From the NCBI RefSeq assembly GCF_002013465.1, contig NZ_MAFC01000013.1:186001-250000 (forward strand): 64,000 nt of DNA, given 5' to 3'. The position numbers and the translations under genes are program-made. The DNA is from Mycobacterium sp. D16R12 (GTDB lineage: Bacteria; Actinomycetota; Actinomycetes; Mycobacteriales; Mycobacteriaceae). Below are positions 8,244-17,410 of the stretch, piece after piece (position 1 is the first letter of the stretch; the number at the start of each line of letters is the position of its first letter). The notes under the pieces were generated by a model. The model was not told the DNA's origin. It saw only the letters and a program-made list of their open reading frames with translations, and did not search any database.

Positions 8244-9422
8244 TCATGGTAGCGGACTGGGCTGGGTGCCAATGTCCACCATCCCCTTGACCGGCCCCGA
8301 TGCACGTCGTGAGCTCGCGACGAGTACCGCTCCACCGATCAGCGCGGCCACCAGCACCCCGAGCAGAGGCCGGAATCCGAGGGCGCGCGCGAGGTAGGGC
8401 GCCGAGCTGGCGCCGAGAAAGACGGTGAAGCCGTACAAAGCGGTACCGGCACCGCGCCGGGGAGCCGCCCGATCACCGAACATGGTGACCATCGCCGTCG
8501 ACGCGACGGCGATCCCGGCGACGAAGATATTGCTGCCGACGACGATGACCGGAACCGAACCGGCCCCCAGGGCTTCGATCGCCAAACCCGCTGCTGCCAG
8601 CACATACCCCACCAACGCCCCAGTTTCGGTGCCGACCTTGCCCACCCACGACCCGACGAACGGCGCCACCAGCATTCCGGGAATGCCCGCCAGCCGAATG
8701 GTCGTCACGGTGGACTCCGGTAGCCGCAGCTCATCAACGAGCTGATTCGCCAGGCTCGTGTACATCGCGACGAACGACAGCATCAGCACGAACACCGCGG
8801 CCAAAGGCACCGCGATGTCCCGGCGCGTGAGCAGGCGGGCCTGGGCGGCGAAACCGGACACCACCCGCGCCGAGGGATCCCCGCCACGCTCCTCGCGCAT
8901 GACGACCGCCAGCGGCCCGACATTGAGCACGAGCCCGGCCGCGCTCACCCAGAACAACCACTGCCACCCCCATGCCTGGGTGATGACGGAGGCCAGCACC
9001 TGCCCGAGTACCCCGGCCATCAGATACGCGGTGGATACCGCGCCGATCGCGGTCGTCGCCGTCCGCCGGGGCAGAGCCTCCCCGAGATAACTCAGTGCGG
9101 ACGGTGAGAACGCTCCGCCGGCGAAACCCTGCAGCACCCGCAGCAATCCGAACAGCGCGGGTGTGGGGGCGAAGGGCACCAGAAAGGTCAGGACCGCCAT
9201 CACCGAAACCCCCGCGATCAGCACACGTCGGCGGCCGAATCGATCCGTGATCGGACCGAACAGCAGGAAGCCCGCGGCGTAGCCGAACAGCGCCGCGGAG
9301 AGTGCGGGCGTCATGTTCTGTCCGCCGTAGGACGCCGATACGGCGTCGTGAATCGGAATCCACACGTAGAGCTGCATGGTGACCTGCAGTGCGCACAGCA
9401 CGATCAGGACAACCCGCGTCAT
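8244..9422 (-). CDS. MFS exporter of the predicted diazo cluster
   Basis: ATG 9422 gives 392 residues starting MTRVVLIVLCALQ; the frame is open 48 codons further but that extension is not hydrophobic and lies over the intergenic region. About 12 membrane segments are visible, with the MFS loop signature DRFGRRRVLI between helices 2 and 3 (near 65-75) and a conserved RVLQGFAGGAF in helix 4/5. It is most like drug/H+ antiporters. It is transcribed away from the hydrolase at 9574, and the spacer holds a TGACGGA box, which ties it to the cluster. Export of, or resistance to, the cluster product is the natural inference. It reads towards the tRNA-Ser six bases downstream. Confidence 0.8.
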   Translation of the reverse strand: MTRVVLIVLCALQVTMQLYVWIPIHDAVSASYGGQNMTPALSAALFGYAAGFLLFGPITDRFGRRRVLIAGVSVMAVLTFLVPFAPTPALFGLLRVLQGFAGGAFSPSALSYLGEALPRRTATTAIGAVSTAYLMAGVLGQVLASVITQAWGWQWLFWVSAAGLVLNVGPLAVVMREERGGDPSARVVSGFAAQARLLTRRDIAVPLAAVFVLMLSFVAMYTSLANQLVDELRLPESTVTTIRLAGIPGMLVAPFVGSWVGKVGTETGALVGYVLAAAGLAIEALGAGSVPVIVVGSNIFVAGIAVASTAMVTMFGDRAAPRRGAGTALYGFTVFLGASSAPYLARALGFRPLLGVLVAALIGGAVLVASSRRASGPVKGMVDIGTQPSPLP

Positions 9423-9473
9423 TTCTGCACTATTGGCCGGGCGTGACACTGGCGGCAACCGACGGTGGCGTTG

Positions 9474-9480
9474 TCCGTCA
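9474..9480 (-). promoter_or_regulatory. TGACGGAY box between exporter and hydrolase genes
   Basis: TGACGGA followed by C reads on the minus strand in the 151-base divergent spacer. It is one of seven such boxes in the short intergenic regions of the cluster. Confidence 0.45.
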
Positions 9481-9573
9481 CCTTTCCGAGCGTGTTGACC
9501 GAATACGCCGATTCCCAGCGATTCTCCAGAATGCGCGAAACCTCCTTTCAGGAATCCCACGGACAATCAGTGC

Positions 9574-10953
9574 GTGCCGCCGTCGGGGACCTGGGTATTG
9601 GCCGAGCTGCCTGCTTACGCGCGGAACAATCCGCTGTACGCGGGCCCCTCACTCATCCATGGCTGGCTCCCGGTGACTATTCAAGTCCTGGCCGCGCTGG
9701 CCCTGGTGATCGGCCTCTACCGCAGACCCAGGAGCTGGCTGCGGGTGTGGGTGCCCAGTGCCGCCATATGTGGCACGAGTGTGGGCGCGCTGGCGTACTG
9801 GTACATCACCTCGCAAGGAATGGCGGACAACCCGCCCCCGCTCATGCTGTGGATCTGGATCGGTTTCGCCGCAGTGGCATTGGTTGTCCTGATCGCCGGC
9901 TGGATGCGGACACAATGGCTGCGCCGGGGTGCGATGGTCCTCGCGGTGCCGCTGTGTCTGTTCGCGGCGCTGACCGTGCTCAATCAGTGGATCGACTACT
10001 ACGACACGCTGCGTTTGGCGTGGGCCGCGGTGACGGCCGGGCCGCTACCCGACGAGACCGAGCTGACGGCGGTACAGGATCTGAAAGGCAAGGGTGCCAC
10101 CGCAACCGGACGTGTGGTTCCCGTCGAGATCCCGGCTGAGGTCTCTGGATTCCAACACCGAACCGAGTATGTGTATCTGCCGCCCGCCTGGTTCGCGCAG
10201 CCGGCGCCCCCGAAACTTCCTACGATAGTCATGATTTCCGGAGCGTGGTCCACTCCCGCCGACTGGGTCCGTCAGGGCAACGCGGCCGCGGCCATGGATC
10301 GTTTCGCGCAGTCTCATGACGGCGTCACCCCGGTGCTTGTCTTCGTCGACACCGGCGGGACCTTCAACAACGACACCGAATGCGTGGATGGGCCGCGCGG
10401 CAACGTCGCCGAGCATGTCACCAAAGAAGTTATCCCTTATGTGAATTCGGAGTTCGGGACGAGCCCGAGCCCCGACAATTGGGGTGTCGTCGGCTGGTCG
10501 ATGGGCGGAACGTGCGCGGCGGACTTGGTGATCACGCACCCGGAACTGTTCCATGCCTTCGTCGACATGGCCGGTGACCTCACTCCGAACGCGGGCACCA
10601 AGGAACAGACTGTCGAGCGGCTCTACGATGGTGATGAGAAGCGGTGGGCGCTGTTCGACACGCTCTCGGCGATACACGGTCATCGTCGATATCAGGATGT
10701 GGCGGGTTGGCTCGACGTATCGACGACAGCGAAGATCAGGGCGGGCCAGGAGCAGCTCACCGGTCCGGTCGCGGCGAGCCGGCTGTGTGAGGCGGCACTG
10801 CCCGCAGGCATCGACTGCGCGGTGGTGCGGCGCACTGGCAACCATGACTGGGCATATGCGCAGGAGGCGTTTGCGCAGGCCTTTCCCTGGGTCGCGGGCA
10901 GGCTCGGAACCCCCGGGGTGCCGCGCACGCCGCTGCCCATCAGTGGGTCGTGA
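9574..10953 (+). CDS. Membrane-anchored alpha/beta hydrolase (esterase D/antigen 85-like)
   Basis: The 459-residue protein starts at GTG 9574. The first 150 residues hold four hydrophobic segments (about 28-45, 52-70, 86-107, 116-135), followed by a secreted hydrolase domain. The nucleophile elbow GWSMGG places Ser309, and GNHDW near 430 supplies a candidate catalytic His. The fold and spacing match mycobacterial esterase-D/antigen-85-like hydrolases with an N-terminal membrane part. It faces outside the membrane by topology. It is divergent from the exporter and shares its TGACGGA-containing spacer. It may process or detoxify the cluster product, but it could equally be an unrelated cell-envelope esterase. 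Confidence 0.75.
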   Translation: MPPSGTWVLAELPAYARNNPLYAGPSLIHGWLPVTIQVLAALALVIGLYRRPRSWLRVWVPSAAICGTSVGALAYWYITSQGMADNPPPLMLWIWIGFAAVALVVLIAGWMRTQWLRRGAMVLAVPLCLFAALTVLNQWIDYYDTLRLAWAAVTAGPLPDETELTAVQDLKGKGATATGRVVPVEIPAEVSGFQHRTEYVYLPPAWFAQPAPPKLPTIVMISGAWSTPADWVRQGNAAAAMDRFAQSHDGVTPVLVFVDTGGTFNNDTECVDGPRGNVAEHVTKEVIPYVNSEFGTSPSPDNWGVVGWSMGGTCAADLVITHPELFHAFVDMAGDLTPNAGTKEQTVERLYDGDEKRWALFDTLSAIHGHRRYQDVAGWLDVSTTAKIRAGQEQLTGPVAASRLCEAALPAGIDCAVVRRTGNHDWAYAQEAFAQAFPWVAGRLGTPGVPRTPLPISGS

Positions 10954-10975
10954 ATTGCAAGCATTGACAACGTAA

Positions 10976-10982
10976 TCCGTCA
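10976..10982 (-). promoter_or_regulatory. TGACGGAY box upstream of quinone oxidoreductase
   Basis: TGACGGA followed by T reads on the minus strand, 38 bases before the oxidoreductase start. It is one of the seven cluster boxes. Confidence 0.4.
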
Positions 10983-11019
10983 CGTTGTGGGCCTGGCGGG
11001 CATACCGCAAGATGTGCGT

Positions 11020-11994
11020 ATGCGCGCCGCCTATATCGAGCAGCGAGGACCCGCCGAAAACATCCAGTACGGCACGCTTCCCGAACCCGTGGCGTCGCCC
11101 GGTGAGGTGCTCGTCCAGGTCGACGCGGTGGCGGTCAACCCGGTAGATACCTTTGTGCGTTCGGGCTCGTACCCCACCGCGATTCCGCTGCCATTTGTGG
11201 TGGGGCGCGACCTGGTGGGGACTGTCGTACAGGCATCCGAGGGATTCCGCACCGGTGATCGGGTGTGGTGCAGCAGTCTCGGGTATGACGGAAGGCAAGG
11301 GGCCACAGCGGAATTCGCTGCTGTGCCGGCCGATAGGTTGTACGAACTGCCGTCGGATGTGGATCCGGTGGTCGCCGTCGCGGTGGCTCACCCCGCGTCA
11401 ACCGCCTATCTGGCGACCGTCGAATACGGGGATATCAGACCCGGGGAAACGGTGCTGATCGTCGGGGCCGGTGGAAACGTCGGATCGGCCGCGGTTTCCC
11501 TGGCGGCCGGTTCGGGCGCGCGGGTGATCGCCGTGGCATCGCAGCGCAGCCTGGACAGATGTGTGCAACTCGGTGCCCACGAGGTGTATGACTACACCTC
11601 CGATTGGGTGTCGTTGGTCAGCAAGATTCACCGCGGTGCCGTCGACGTCTATGTGGACACCTCGGGGATCAATGACATCGCCGCGGCGGTGGATCTGCTT
11701 GCACCGCACGGTCGGATCATCCTGATATCGGGCGACGGAACCCCGGAGACCCAGCGGCAGGTGCCGCTCGGTCCGTTGTATCGCAAGAGCGGGTCCATTC
11801 GTGGGTTTGTCATGTCCAGGGCGTCCACCCGCCAGCTCGCCGCTGCGGCCCAGCGCACGGCGGTCCTGCTCGCCGGCGGCGGTCTTACGCCGAATTCCAT
11901 TGATTTGATGCAGTTTTCAGAGGCGGCACAGGCGCATCGGCGTATCGAGACGGAAGTCATGGGTGGCACCCGGCTGGTGCTGCTTCCCGCCTGA
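11020..11994 (+). CDS. NADPH:quinone oxidoreductase, zeta-crystallin type
   Basis: I use ATG 11020 (MRAAYIEQRGP), the usual start of the family; 11 further codons upstream are open. The 324-residue protein has the GroES-like N-domain with VNPVDTFVRSGSYP and the Rossmann loop GAGGNVGSAAV near 155-165. It lacks the zinc-binding cysteines of alcohol dehydrogenases, so it is a zinc-free MDR enzyme that reduces quinones or enones with NADPH. A quinone-type reductase fits a cluster that should make an ortho-quinonoid product, either as a tailoring or as a self-protection enzyme. It is 124 bases before the main operon and carries its own TGACGGA box. Confidence 0.8.
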   Translation: MRAAYIEQRGPAENIQYGTLPEPVASPGEVLVQVDAVAVNPVDTFVRSGSYPTAIPLPFVVGRDLVGTVVQASEGFRTGDRVWCSSLGYDGRQGATAEFAAVPADRLYELPSDVDPVVAVAVAHPASTAYLATVEYGDIRPGETVLIVGAGGNVGSAAVSLAAGSGARVIAVASQRSLDRCVQLGAHEVYDYTSDWVSLVSKIHRGAVDVYVDTSGINDIAAAVDLLAPHGRIILISGDGTPETQRQVPLGPLYRKSGSIRGFVMSRASTRQLAAAAQRTAVLLAGGGLTPNSIDLMQFSEAAQAHRRIETEVMGGTRLVLLPA

Positions 11995-12036
11995 TTCCCG
12001 GCCGCAACCTGGTGTTTACTCCGCACCGGTGTACCG

Positions 12037-12069
12037 ACTTGACGGACCCGAAAACCAACTTGACGGACC
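12037..12069 (+). promoter_or_regulatory. Twin operator ACTTGACGGACC x2 before the diazo operon
   Basis: The 12-mer ACTTGACGGACC occurs twice without mismatch, at 12037-12048 and 12058-12069. The starts are 21 bases apart, two helical turns, as expected for cooperative binding on one DNA face. The pair lies 50 bases before the first gene of the operon at 12119. TTGACG within the repeat also resembles a -35 element, but I find no matching -10 at normal spacing after either copy. Confidence 0.6.
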
Positions 12070-12118
12070 TTCTCCGGATACATCGCTGCCCCCTGTTGCC
12101 GGTGCCAGCCTTTGATGC

Positions 12119-12667
12119 GTGAGCCTCTTCGAAATCGAAACCAGCGCCTTCTGCACCTCATCGCCCGAAGACCTGTACGCATTGGTCAGCGACCTCCCCG
12201 AGAGTGGTCGGTGGAGCCCTGAATGCATTGGTGGACAATGGATATCCGGCGAACCCGGACAGGTTGGCGCGGTGTTCCGCGGTAACAACAATCGCGCGAC
12301 CGATGTCGTCGCATGGGCACCGGTGGTGCGCGGAGGCTGGCAGACCGAGAGTGAGATCGTGGCAGCCGAAGCGCCGAAGCAGTTCAGCTGGTCCATCCTG
12401 AACCGTTCCGGAGAACGGCAGGAGAGCGTCTGGAGCTACTTCGTCGACGCCGCCGAGGGTGGGTCGATCCTGCGGCACCACTACCGGATGGGCAAGCCCA
12501 CCGAGGGCATCACCGAAATCATGTCGCACCTCGATGAAGAGGGTAAGAAGCGATTCGTCATCGAGTGGGGCGACAAACTCCGCGCCGATATGCAAGCCAC
12601 CGTGGACTCAATCTCGCGTATCACCGAGGAAGCCCATGCCACCCAGAAAGCTGGAGTACCCCAATGA
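12119..12667 (+). CDS. SRPBCC (START-like) protein, first gene of the diazo operon
   Basis: The 182-residue protein starts at GTG 12119 (SLFEIETSAFCTSSPEDLYALVSD). The pattern is that of the polyketide cyclase/SRPBCC fold: a first strand, the helix pair with LYALVSDLPESGRWSP, and a long C-terminal helix (about 140-175) that closes a hydrophobic pocket. These proteins bind aromatic ligands as cyclases, dehydratases or carriers. Its stop overlaps the ligase start as ATGA, so the two are translationally coupled. It may bind the reactive aromatic intermediate or catalyse a ring-forming step; the sequence alone does not choose. Confidence 0.75.
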   Translation: MSLFEIETSAFCTSSPEDLYALVSDLPESGRWSPECIGGQWISGEPGQVGAVFRGNNNRATDVVAWAPVVRGGWQTESEIVAAEAPKQFSWSILNRSGERQESVWSYFVDAAEGGSILRHHYRMGKPTEGITEIMSHLDEEGKKRFVIEWGDKLRADMQATVDSISRITEEAHATQKAGVPQ

Positions 12668-14229
12668 TTTTGCAGCGCATCGGAAATCGCGGTATCAAGC
12701 TCGGCTCACTCTTCGAACGCGCGGCGCGTAGGCACCCTTCCAACACGCTGACCCTGGACCATCGACCCTCGTTGGCTCCGCAGCTGGAGGGTACGTCGAC
12801 CATCGCCCAGGTGGCCACGGCCGTTGACGACATCGCGCGGCGGCTGCGAGCGGCCGGTGTCGCTCCCGGAGACAAACTGGTCATTCACAAGTCCGATGGT
12901 TTTGACATCACGCTGGCGGCCTGTGCCGCGGCCCGCGTCGGCGCGGTTCCAGTTCTGTTGTCGCCCAAGCTGGACGGCGCAACAGTGGCGACACTCATTG
13001 GCCGGGTCGGTAACCCGACCTTGCTGACGGACGCCGCGAAGCTCGAGGGCGACCTGGCCGGACAGCCTATCTCGGAGATCACCTCTCGAATCCTGCTCGC
13101 CGAAGGCGAGCACCCTGAGGCCGTGACGCTGTCGGCGCTCACTCCCGCCGCGCCCGCGCCCGCCTTTATCCCCAGCCCGCACGATCCGGCACTCGTCACC
13201 CACACCTCCGGTACCACCGGGGTGCCCAAGCTCGCGGTGCACACCAACTTCACCTTCGAGGCGCGGTACCGCCCCCAGGCCGCCGTCGCGGCACTGGTAC
13301 GCCGCCGCGAACCCGTGGTCATCCACGTGTCCTTCGTGCATTCGCGCCTGGTGACCGCACTGGCGATCGCGATGCTGCGCGGCTTCCCCGTGGTGGTACT
13401 CGTCAACGACGAACCCGAGCACGCCGCGGAGATCTTCCTGCGGGTAAAGCCGGGAATTCTTGAGGCCCACCCGAACACGTTCATCAACTGGGAAGTACTG
13501 GCCGATGATCCGCGGCGCCCGCTGGCCTCGGTCAAATACTTCAGCAGCACCTTCGATGCCATTCACCCACGTACGGTGCGCACCCTGCTGGCGGCCACGC
13601 AACGCCGGCGCCCGCTGTTCGGGCAGCTCTACGGTCAAAGCGAGGTGGGGCCGATCGTCGCGCGCGGCTTCAGCCGCCTGCGGTCCGCAGACTCCGATGG
13701 GCGTTGTGTCGGCTACCCCTTCCCGGGCATGACGGATGTGCGGATCGTGTCCCGCAATGGGCAGCCGCCGTCCTCGGAGAACCCCGGTTACATCGAGGTG
13801 CGGACCGACGGCCGCATTCGTACCTACCTGGGGGAGCAGGACCGTTACGACAATCAGCTCGACGACGGCTGGTGGCGAATGGGCGATGTCGGCTACCGCA
13901 CCCGTTGGGGATGCATTCACCTCCTTGACCGCGAAGTCGATCTCATCGATGGCTTCGGCAGCACCCTGGCTGCCGAGGATCGCCTGTTCCTCGCGGTGGA
14001 CGAGCTCTCCGAGGTGATCATCGTCGCCGGTCCGAATGGTCTTGCGCAGCCGGTCGTGTGCACGAAAAACAATGTGCCGCTGAATCTGCACGCCTGGGAT
14101 GCCGCGGCGGCGCAGTTGCCGCCGATGGCCCCGCCGCTGCAGCTGCGCCTCGACGAGCTGCCGCAGACCGCTACCACGAAGATCAAGCGACTGGAACTGT
14201 CGGCGCGAATCGGCGCGGGGGCCTTCTGA
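12664..14229 (+). CDS. AMP-forming ligase, candidate CreM-like diazotase
   Basis: ATG 12664 gives 521 residues. The motifs of the ANL superfamily are present: the P-loop THTSGTTGVPKLAVHT near 180, YGQSEVGP near 355, WRMGDVGY near 435, and a late Lys region TATTKIKRLEL. The family normally makes acyl-adenylates or acyl-CoA. In the cremeomycin cluster the homologous CreM uses ATP and nitrite to turn an ortho-aminophenolic acid into a diazo compound. Here the ligase is encoded in one operon with CreE- and CreD-like genes, and the partner operon should supply 3-hydroxyanthranilate. Diazotase activity is therefore the best inference; a plain aryl-CoA ligase for the same acid is the main alternative. 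Confidence 0.75.
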   Translation: MILQRIGNRGIKLGSLFERAARRHPSNTLTLDHRPSLAPQLEGTSTIAQVATAVDDIARRLRAAGVAPGDKLVIHKSDGFDITLAACAAARVGAVPVLLSPKLDGATVATLIGRVGNPTLLTDAAKLEGDLAGQPISEITSRILLAEGEHPEAVTLSALTPAAPAPAFIPSPHDPALVTHTSGTTGVPKLAVHTNFTFEARYRPQAAVAALVRRREPVVIHVSFVHSRLVTALAIAMLRGFPVVVLVNDEPEHAAEIFLRVKPGILEAHPNTFINWEVLADDPRRPLASVKYFSSTFDAIHPRTVRTLLAATQRRRPLFGQLYGQSEVGPIVARGFSRLRSADSDGRCVGYPFPGMTDVRIVSRNGQPPSSENPGYIEVRTDGRIRTYLGEQDRYDNQLDDGWWRMGDVGYRTRWGCIHLLDREVDLIDGFGSTLAAEDRLFLAVDELSEVIIVAGPNGLAQPVVCTKNNVPLNLHAWDAAAAQLPPMAPPLQLRLDELPQTATTKIKRLELSARIGAGAF

Positions 14230-14263
14230 TGGGCCGCTTGCGCGAAGAGAATGGAGCCCGGTG

Positions 14264-15469
14264 ATGTCGCGGCTCATTGTGGTCGGTGGTGGTATCGGTG
14301 GACTCGCCGTCGCGTTGAGTGCCGCCTCCTCGGGTAACGAGGTGGTTGTCCTGGAGCGGGCGCGAGAATTCGCCGAAATCGGCGCCGGTATCCAGCTAGC
14401 CCCCAACGGACTACATGCTCTCAACCTGCTTGGCGTGGGTGACAAGATCGAGAGCATCGGAGTCCAGGTGGACTCCCTGCGGCTTTTCGACGCCACCGCC
14501 GATCGGCTGATCAACACCATGAGTCTGGGTGCGGACTATCAGCACAGGTTCGACAGCCCCTACCTGGTGGTACATCGCGCCGAGCTGCATCGCATTCTGG
14601 TCGATGCCTGCGCTTCGGATAGCCGCATCGAATTGCTCAGCCGCCGTGAGGTATTTGGATACCGGCAGGATGGCGAGGGAGTACGGGCATTGCTTGCCGA
14701 CGGCACCAGCGTGGACGGCGACGGTCTCATCGGTGCCGACGGCATCAACTCCTCGATCCGCCGGATGCTGCTTGACGACGGCGAACCGCGGGTGGCAGGG
14801 ATCACGGTGTATCGCACCACGGTGCCCATCGACCAGGTCGACGAGAGCCTGCGATCCAATTCGGTCACCTGGTGGACCGGACCCGGCTGCCATCTGGTGA
14901 CCTACCCGATCGCGGGCGGTTCGCTGCTGAATCTGGCGGCGAGCCGTACCGACGGTGTCACGCAGGCGTTCTCGGGCGTCTCAGTGAGTGAGGCACGCGT
15001 GCGCAGCGAGTTGGCGCCGTTGCGCGGAACGGCGCGCAGCCTGCTAGAGCTAGGGCACGACTGGAGGTCCTGGTCGCTCGTGGATCGTGATCCGGTGCGG
15101 CAGTGGTCGGATCGCCGGGTGGTGCTGCTGGGTGATGCGGCGCATCCCATGCTGCACTACGCGGCGCAGGGGGCCAGCCAGGCGCTCGAAGACGCAGTGG
15201 TTCTCGGCGCGATCATCGGCGCCGATCCAGACCGCCTCCCGGGCCGGTTCAGCAGGTATGTCGAGGCTCGCCGCGACCGCACCGCCGATGTGACGCTGGC
15301 GGCCAGGGACAGCATCGGCATTTGGCACGCGGCCGGTGATGCGGCCGTCGAGCGCAACGAGAAACTGGGCGCCATGCGAGATTCCGATCTGCATGACGAG
15401 CTGGCATGGATGCACGGAGACACCGATTTCGGGCTGACCGCGGTGACGTCGGCGGTAGGGGTGCGGTAG
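14264..15469 (+). CDS. FAD-dependent aromatic hydroxylase (class A, salicylate hydroxylase-like)
   Basis: ATG 14264 has GGAG ten bases upstream and yields 401 residues. The dinucleotide motif GGGIGG lies at 7-12, IGADG near 155 and GDAAHPM near 290, the three landmarks of class A flavoprotein monooxygenases. Its nearest familiar relatives are salicylate and 3-hydroxybenzoate hydroxylases, which hydroxylate or oxidatively decarboxylate ortho-substituted benzoates with NAD(P)H and O2. 3-Hydroxyanthranilate or a derivative is the likely substrate. The cremeomycin cluster also contains an FAD-dependent hydroxylase acting on its aminohydroxybenzoate. The next gene starts immediately after the stop codon. 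Confidence 0.82.
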   Translation: MSRLIVVGGGIGGLAVALSAASSGNEVVVLERAREFAEIGAGIQLAPNGLHALNLLGVGDKIESIGVQVDSLRLFDATADRLINTMSLGADYQHRFDSPYLVVHRAELHRILVDACASDSRIELLSRREVFGYRQDGEGVRALLADGTSVDGDGLIGADGINSSIRRMLLDDGEPRVAGITVYRTTVPIDQVDESLRSNSVTWWTGPGCHLVTYPIAGGSLLNLAASRTDGVTQAFSGVSVSEARVRSELAPLRGTARSLLELGHDWRSWSLVDRDPVRQWSDRRVVLLGDAAHPMLHYAAQGASQALEDAVVLGAIIGADPDRLPGRFSRYVEARRDRTADVTLAARDSIGIWHAAGDAAVERNEKLGAMRDSDLHDELAWMHGDTDFGLTAVTSAVGVR

Positions 15470-17410
15470 ATGTCGGACCAACAGATTTGCATCATCGGTG
15501 CGGGACCTCGCGGTCTGGCAGTGCTGGAACGTCTGTGCGCCAACGAGCGCCACGCACCCAGCGCGGACCGAATCGTCGTGCACGTTGTCGACCCGTACTC
15601 GCCGGGAGCCGGATCGGTCTGGCGCACCAATCAGTCCTGGCATCTGTTGATGAACACCGTGGCCTCGCAGATCACCGTGTTCACCGACGACAGTGTGGCC
15701 ATCGAGGGGCCCATTGAGCCGGGGCCGACGCTCTACGAGTGGGCGCAAAGCCTTGCGTTGCTGGGTGATCCATCGCGTAGCGGCGAGAAGGCGATCGCTG
15801 AGGCACGTACGCTGCGCTCCAACTCGTACCCGACGCGCGCCCTCTACGGGCACTACCTCAGCGACAGTTTCGCGCGTGTGGTCGGATGGGCGCCCGATCA
15901 CGTAACTGTCCTCGTCCACCGCTCGCGCGCGGTGGCGCTGGCGGACACCCATGGGGATATCGATGGCCCACAGGGGGTTCGGCTGGAGAACGGGACCAGG
16001 TTGCACGATCTGAGCGCCGTCATTCTCGCCGTCGGACATGTCCCCGCGGGCCTGCGTCCCGGTGAGGCGCGCGCCGCTTCCCTCGCCCGCATCCATGGAC
16101 TGACCTACGTCACTCCGTCCAACCCGGCCGATATCGATTTATCCGCCATCGCACCGGGTGAACCCGTGGCCGTTCGGGGGCTGGGCCTGAACTTCTTCGA
16201 CTACATGGCCCTGCTCACGGTGGGCCGCGGTGGAAAGTTCGAGCGGGAGAACGGAACACAGGAGGGGCGATTGGTGTATCGCCCATCCGGGCAAGAGCCG
16301 ATTCTGTACGCCAGCTCGCGACGTGGCATCCCGTACCACGCACGCGGCGAGAATCAGAAGGGTTCCTCCGGTCGCTACTTCCCGCGTCTACTCACCGTGG
16401 AACGCATCGCCCAGCTCCGCGAGAGCCTCGGTGGTCTCCTGCAGTTCCGCCGCGACCTCTGGCCGTTGATCGCGCGGGAGGTTGAATGCGTTTACTACGA
16501 AGGGCATTTGACGCAACGCGGAGCGCCGGTCCAAGAGTTCGCCGAGCGATATCTGGTTGCGGACTCCGATGACCTACCTGCGATCTTGTCCGATCACGGC
16601 CTGCTCGAGATCGCCTGGGAATGGGATGATCTCGACCGTCCGTGGGGTGATCGCGAGTTCAGCGGCCCCGAGGACTTCACCGCGTGGATCCTCGAACACC
16701 TACGTGCCGATGTGGTGATGGCGCGTGAGGGCAATGTCGACGGTCCGGTGAAGGCGGCGCTGGATGTATTGCGGGACCTGCGCAATGAGATCCGGCTGGC
16801 GGTGGACCACGGCGGGCTGGACGGTAAGTCGTACCGGGACGAGTTGGAGAGCTGGTACACCCCGTTGAATGCGTTCCTGTCCATTGGCCCGCCGGCCCAG
16901 CGGATCGAGGAGATCATCGCCCTGGTGGAGGCCGGTGTCATGCATCTGGTGGGTCCGCAGATGCAGGTGCGCTTCGACACGCATGACCCGGCTGTGGTCA
17001 TCGAGTCGCCACTTGTGCCGGGGTCGGCAATCAGGACGCGCAGCCTTATCGAGGCACGATTGCATGAACCAGACCTGCGCCGCAGCAGCGATCCCCTGCT
17101 GATCTTCCTGCAGGAGACCGGTCAATGCCGACCGTATGAGATCCCGACGGATGATCACAAGGCCTACCAGACAAAGGGATTAGCGGTCACCGAACGTCCG
17201 TACAGGTTGATCGGTGCCGACGGGCGCGTTCACCCGCGCCGGTTCGCCTATGGGGTACCCACCGAGTCGGTGCACTGGGTTACCGCGGCGGGAATCAGGC
17301 CGGGAGTGGATTCGGTGACACTGGGCGACGCCGATGCGATCGCCCGCGCCGCATTGGCCAGTGCACCCACTCCGGTTGCGGATGTGGGTGATCACGGAGT
17401 GTTGGTGTGA
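15470..17410 (+). CDS. CreE-like flavin monooxygenase (aspartate to nitrosuccinate)
   Basis: The 646-residue protein has the N-terminal FAD motif IGAGPRGLAVLERL (9-22), a second nucleotide-binding region around AVRGLGLNFFDYMA (near 235), and the large alpha/beta body of the FAD-NAD(P)-binding protein group. Length and motif fit CreE and its relatives, which oxidise the amine of L-aspartate in steps to nitrosuccinate. The decisive context is the next gene: the stop codon overlaps the start of a fumarase-family lyase, the pair that defines the aspartate-nitrosuccinate route to nitrous acid. Some members of the family have no known role, so the call rests on the pairing. I saw no frameshift or gap. 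Confidence 0.8.
   Translation: MSDQQICIIGAGPRGLAVLERLCANERHAPSADRIVVHVVDPYSPGAGSVWRTNQSWHLLMNTVASQITVFTDDSVAIEGPIEPGPTLYEWAQSLALLGDPSRSGEKAIAEARTLRSNSYPTRALYGHYLSDSFARVVGWAPDHVTVLVHRSRAVALADTHGDIDGPQGVRLENGTRLHDLSAVILAVGHVPAGLRPGEARAASLARIHGLTYVTPSNPADIDLSAIAPGEPVAVRGLGLNFFDYMALLTVGRGGKFERENGTQEGRLVYRPSGQEPILYASSRRGIPYHARGENQKGSSGRYFPRLLTVERIAQLRESLGGLLQFRRDLWPLIAREVECVYYEGHLTQRGAPVQEFAERYLVADSDDLPAILSDHGLLEIAWEWDDLDRPWGDREFSGPEDFTAWILEHLRADVVMAREGNVDGPVKAALDVLRDLRNEIRLAVDHGGLDGKSYRDELESWYTPLNAFLSIGPPAQRIEEIIALVEAGVMHLVGPQMQVRFDTHDPAVVIESPLVPGSAIRTRSLIEARLHEPDLRRSSDPLLIFLQETGQCRPYEIPTDDHKAYQTKGLAVTERPYRLIGADGRVHPRRFAYGVPTESVHWVTAAGIRPGVDSVTLGDADAIARAALASAPTPVADVGDHGVLV

Noticed and set aside
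8151..8397. C-terminal part of the recombinase frame over the tRNA and exporter
   Set aside because: The peptide is the known antisense translation of a tRNA-Ser and continues into the opposite-strand exporter gene, so it is not real coding sequence.
13025..13031. TGACGGA boxes inside genes (also 23710, 27648, 32347)
   Set aside because: They lie within coding sequence at a density expected by chance in GC-rich DNA.
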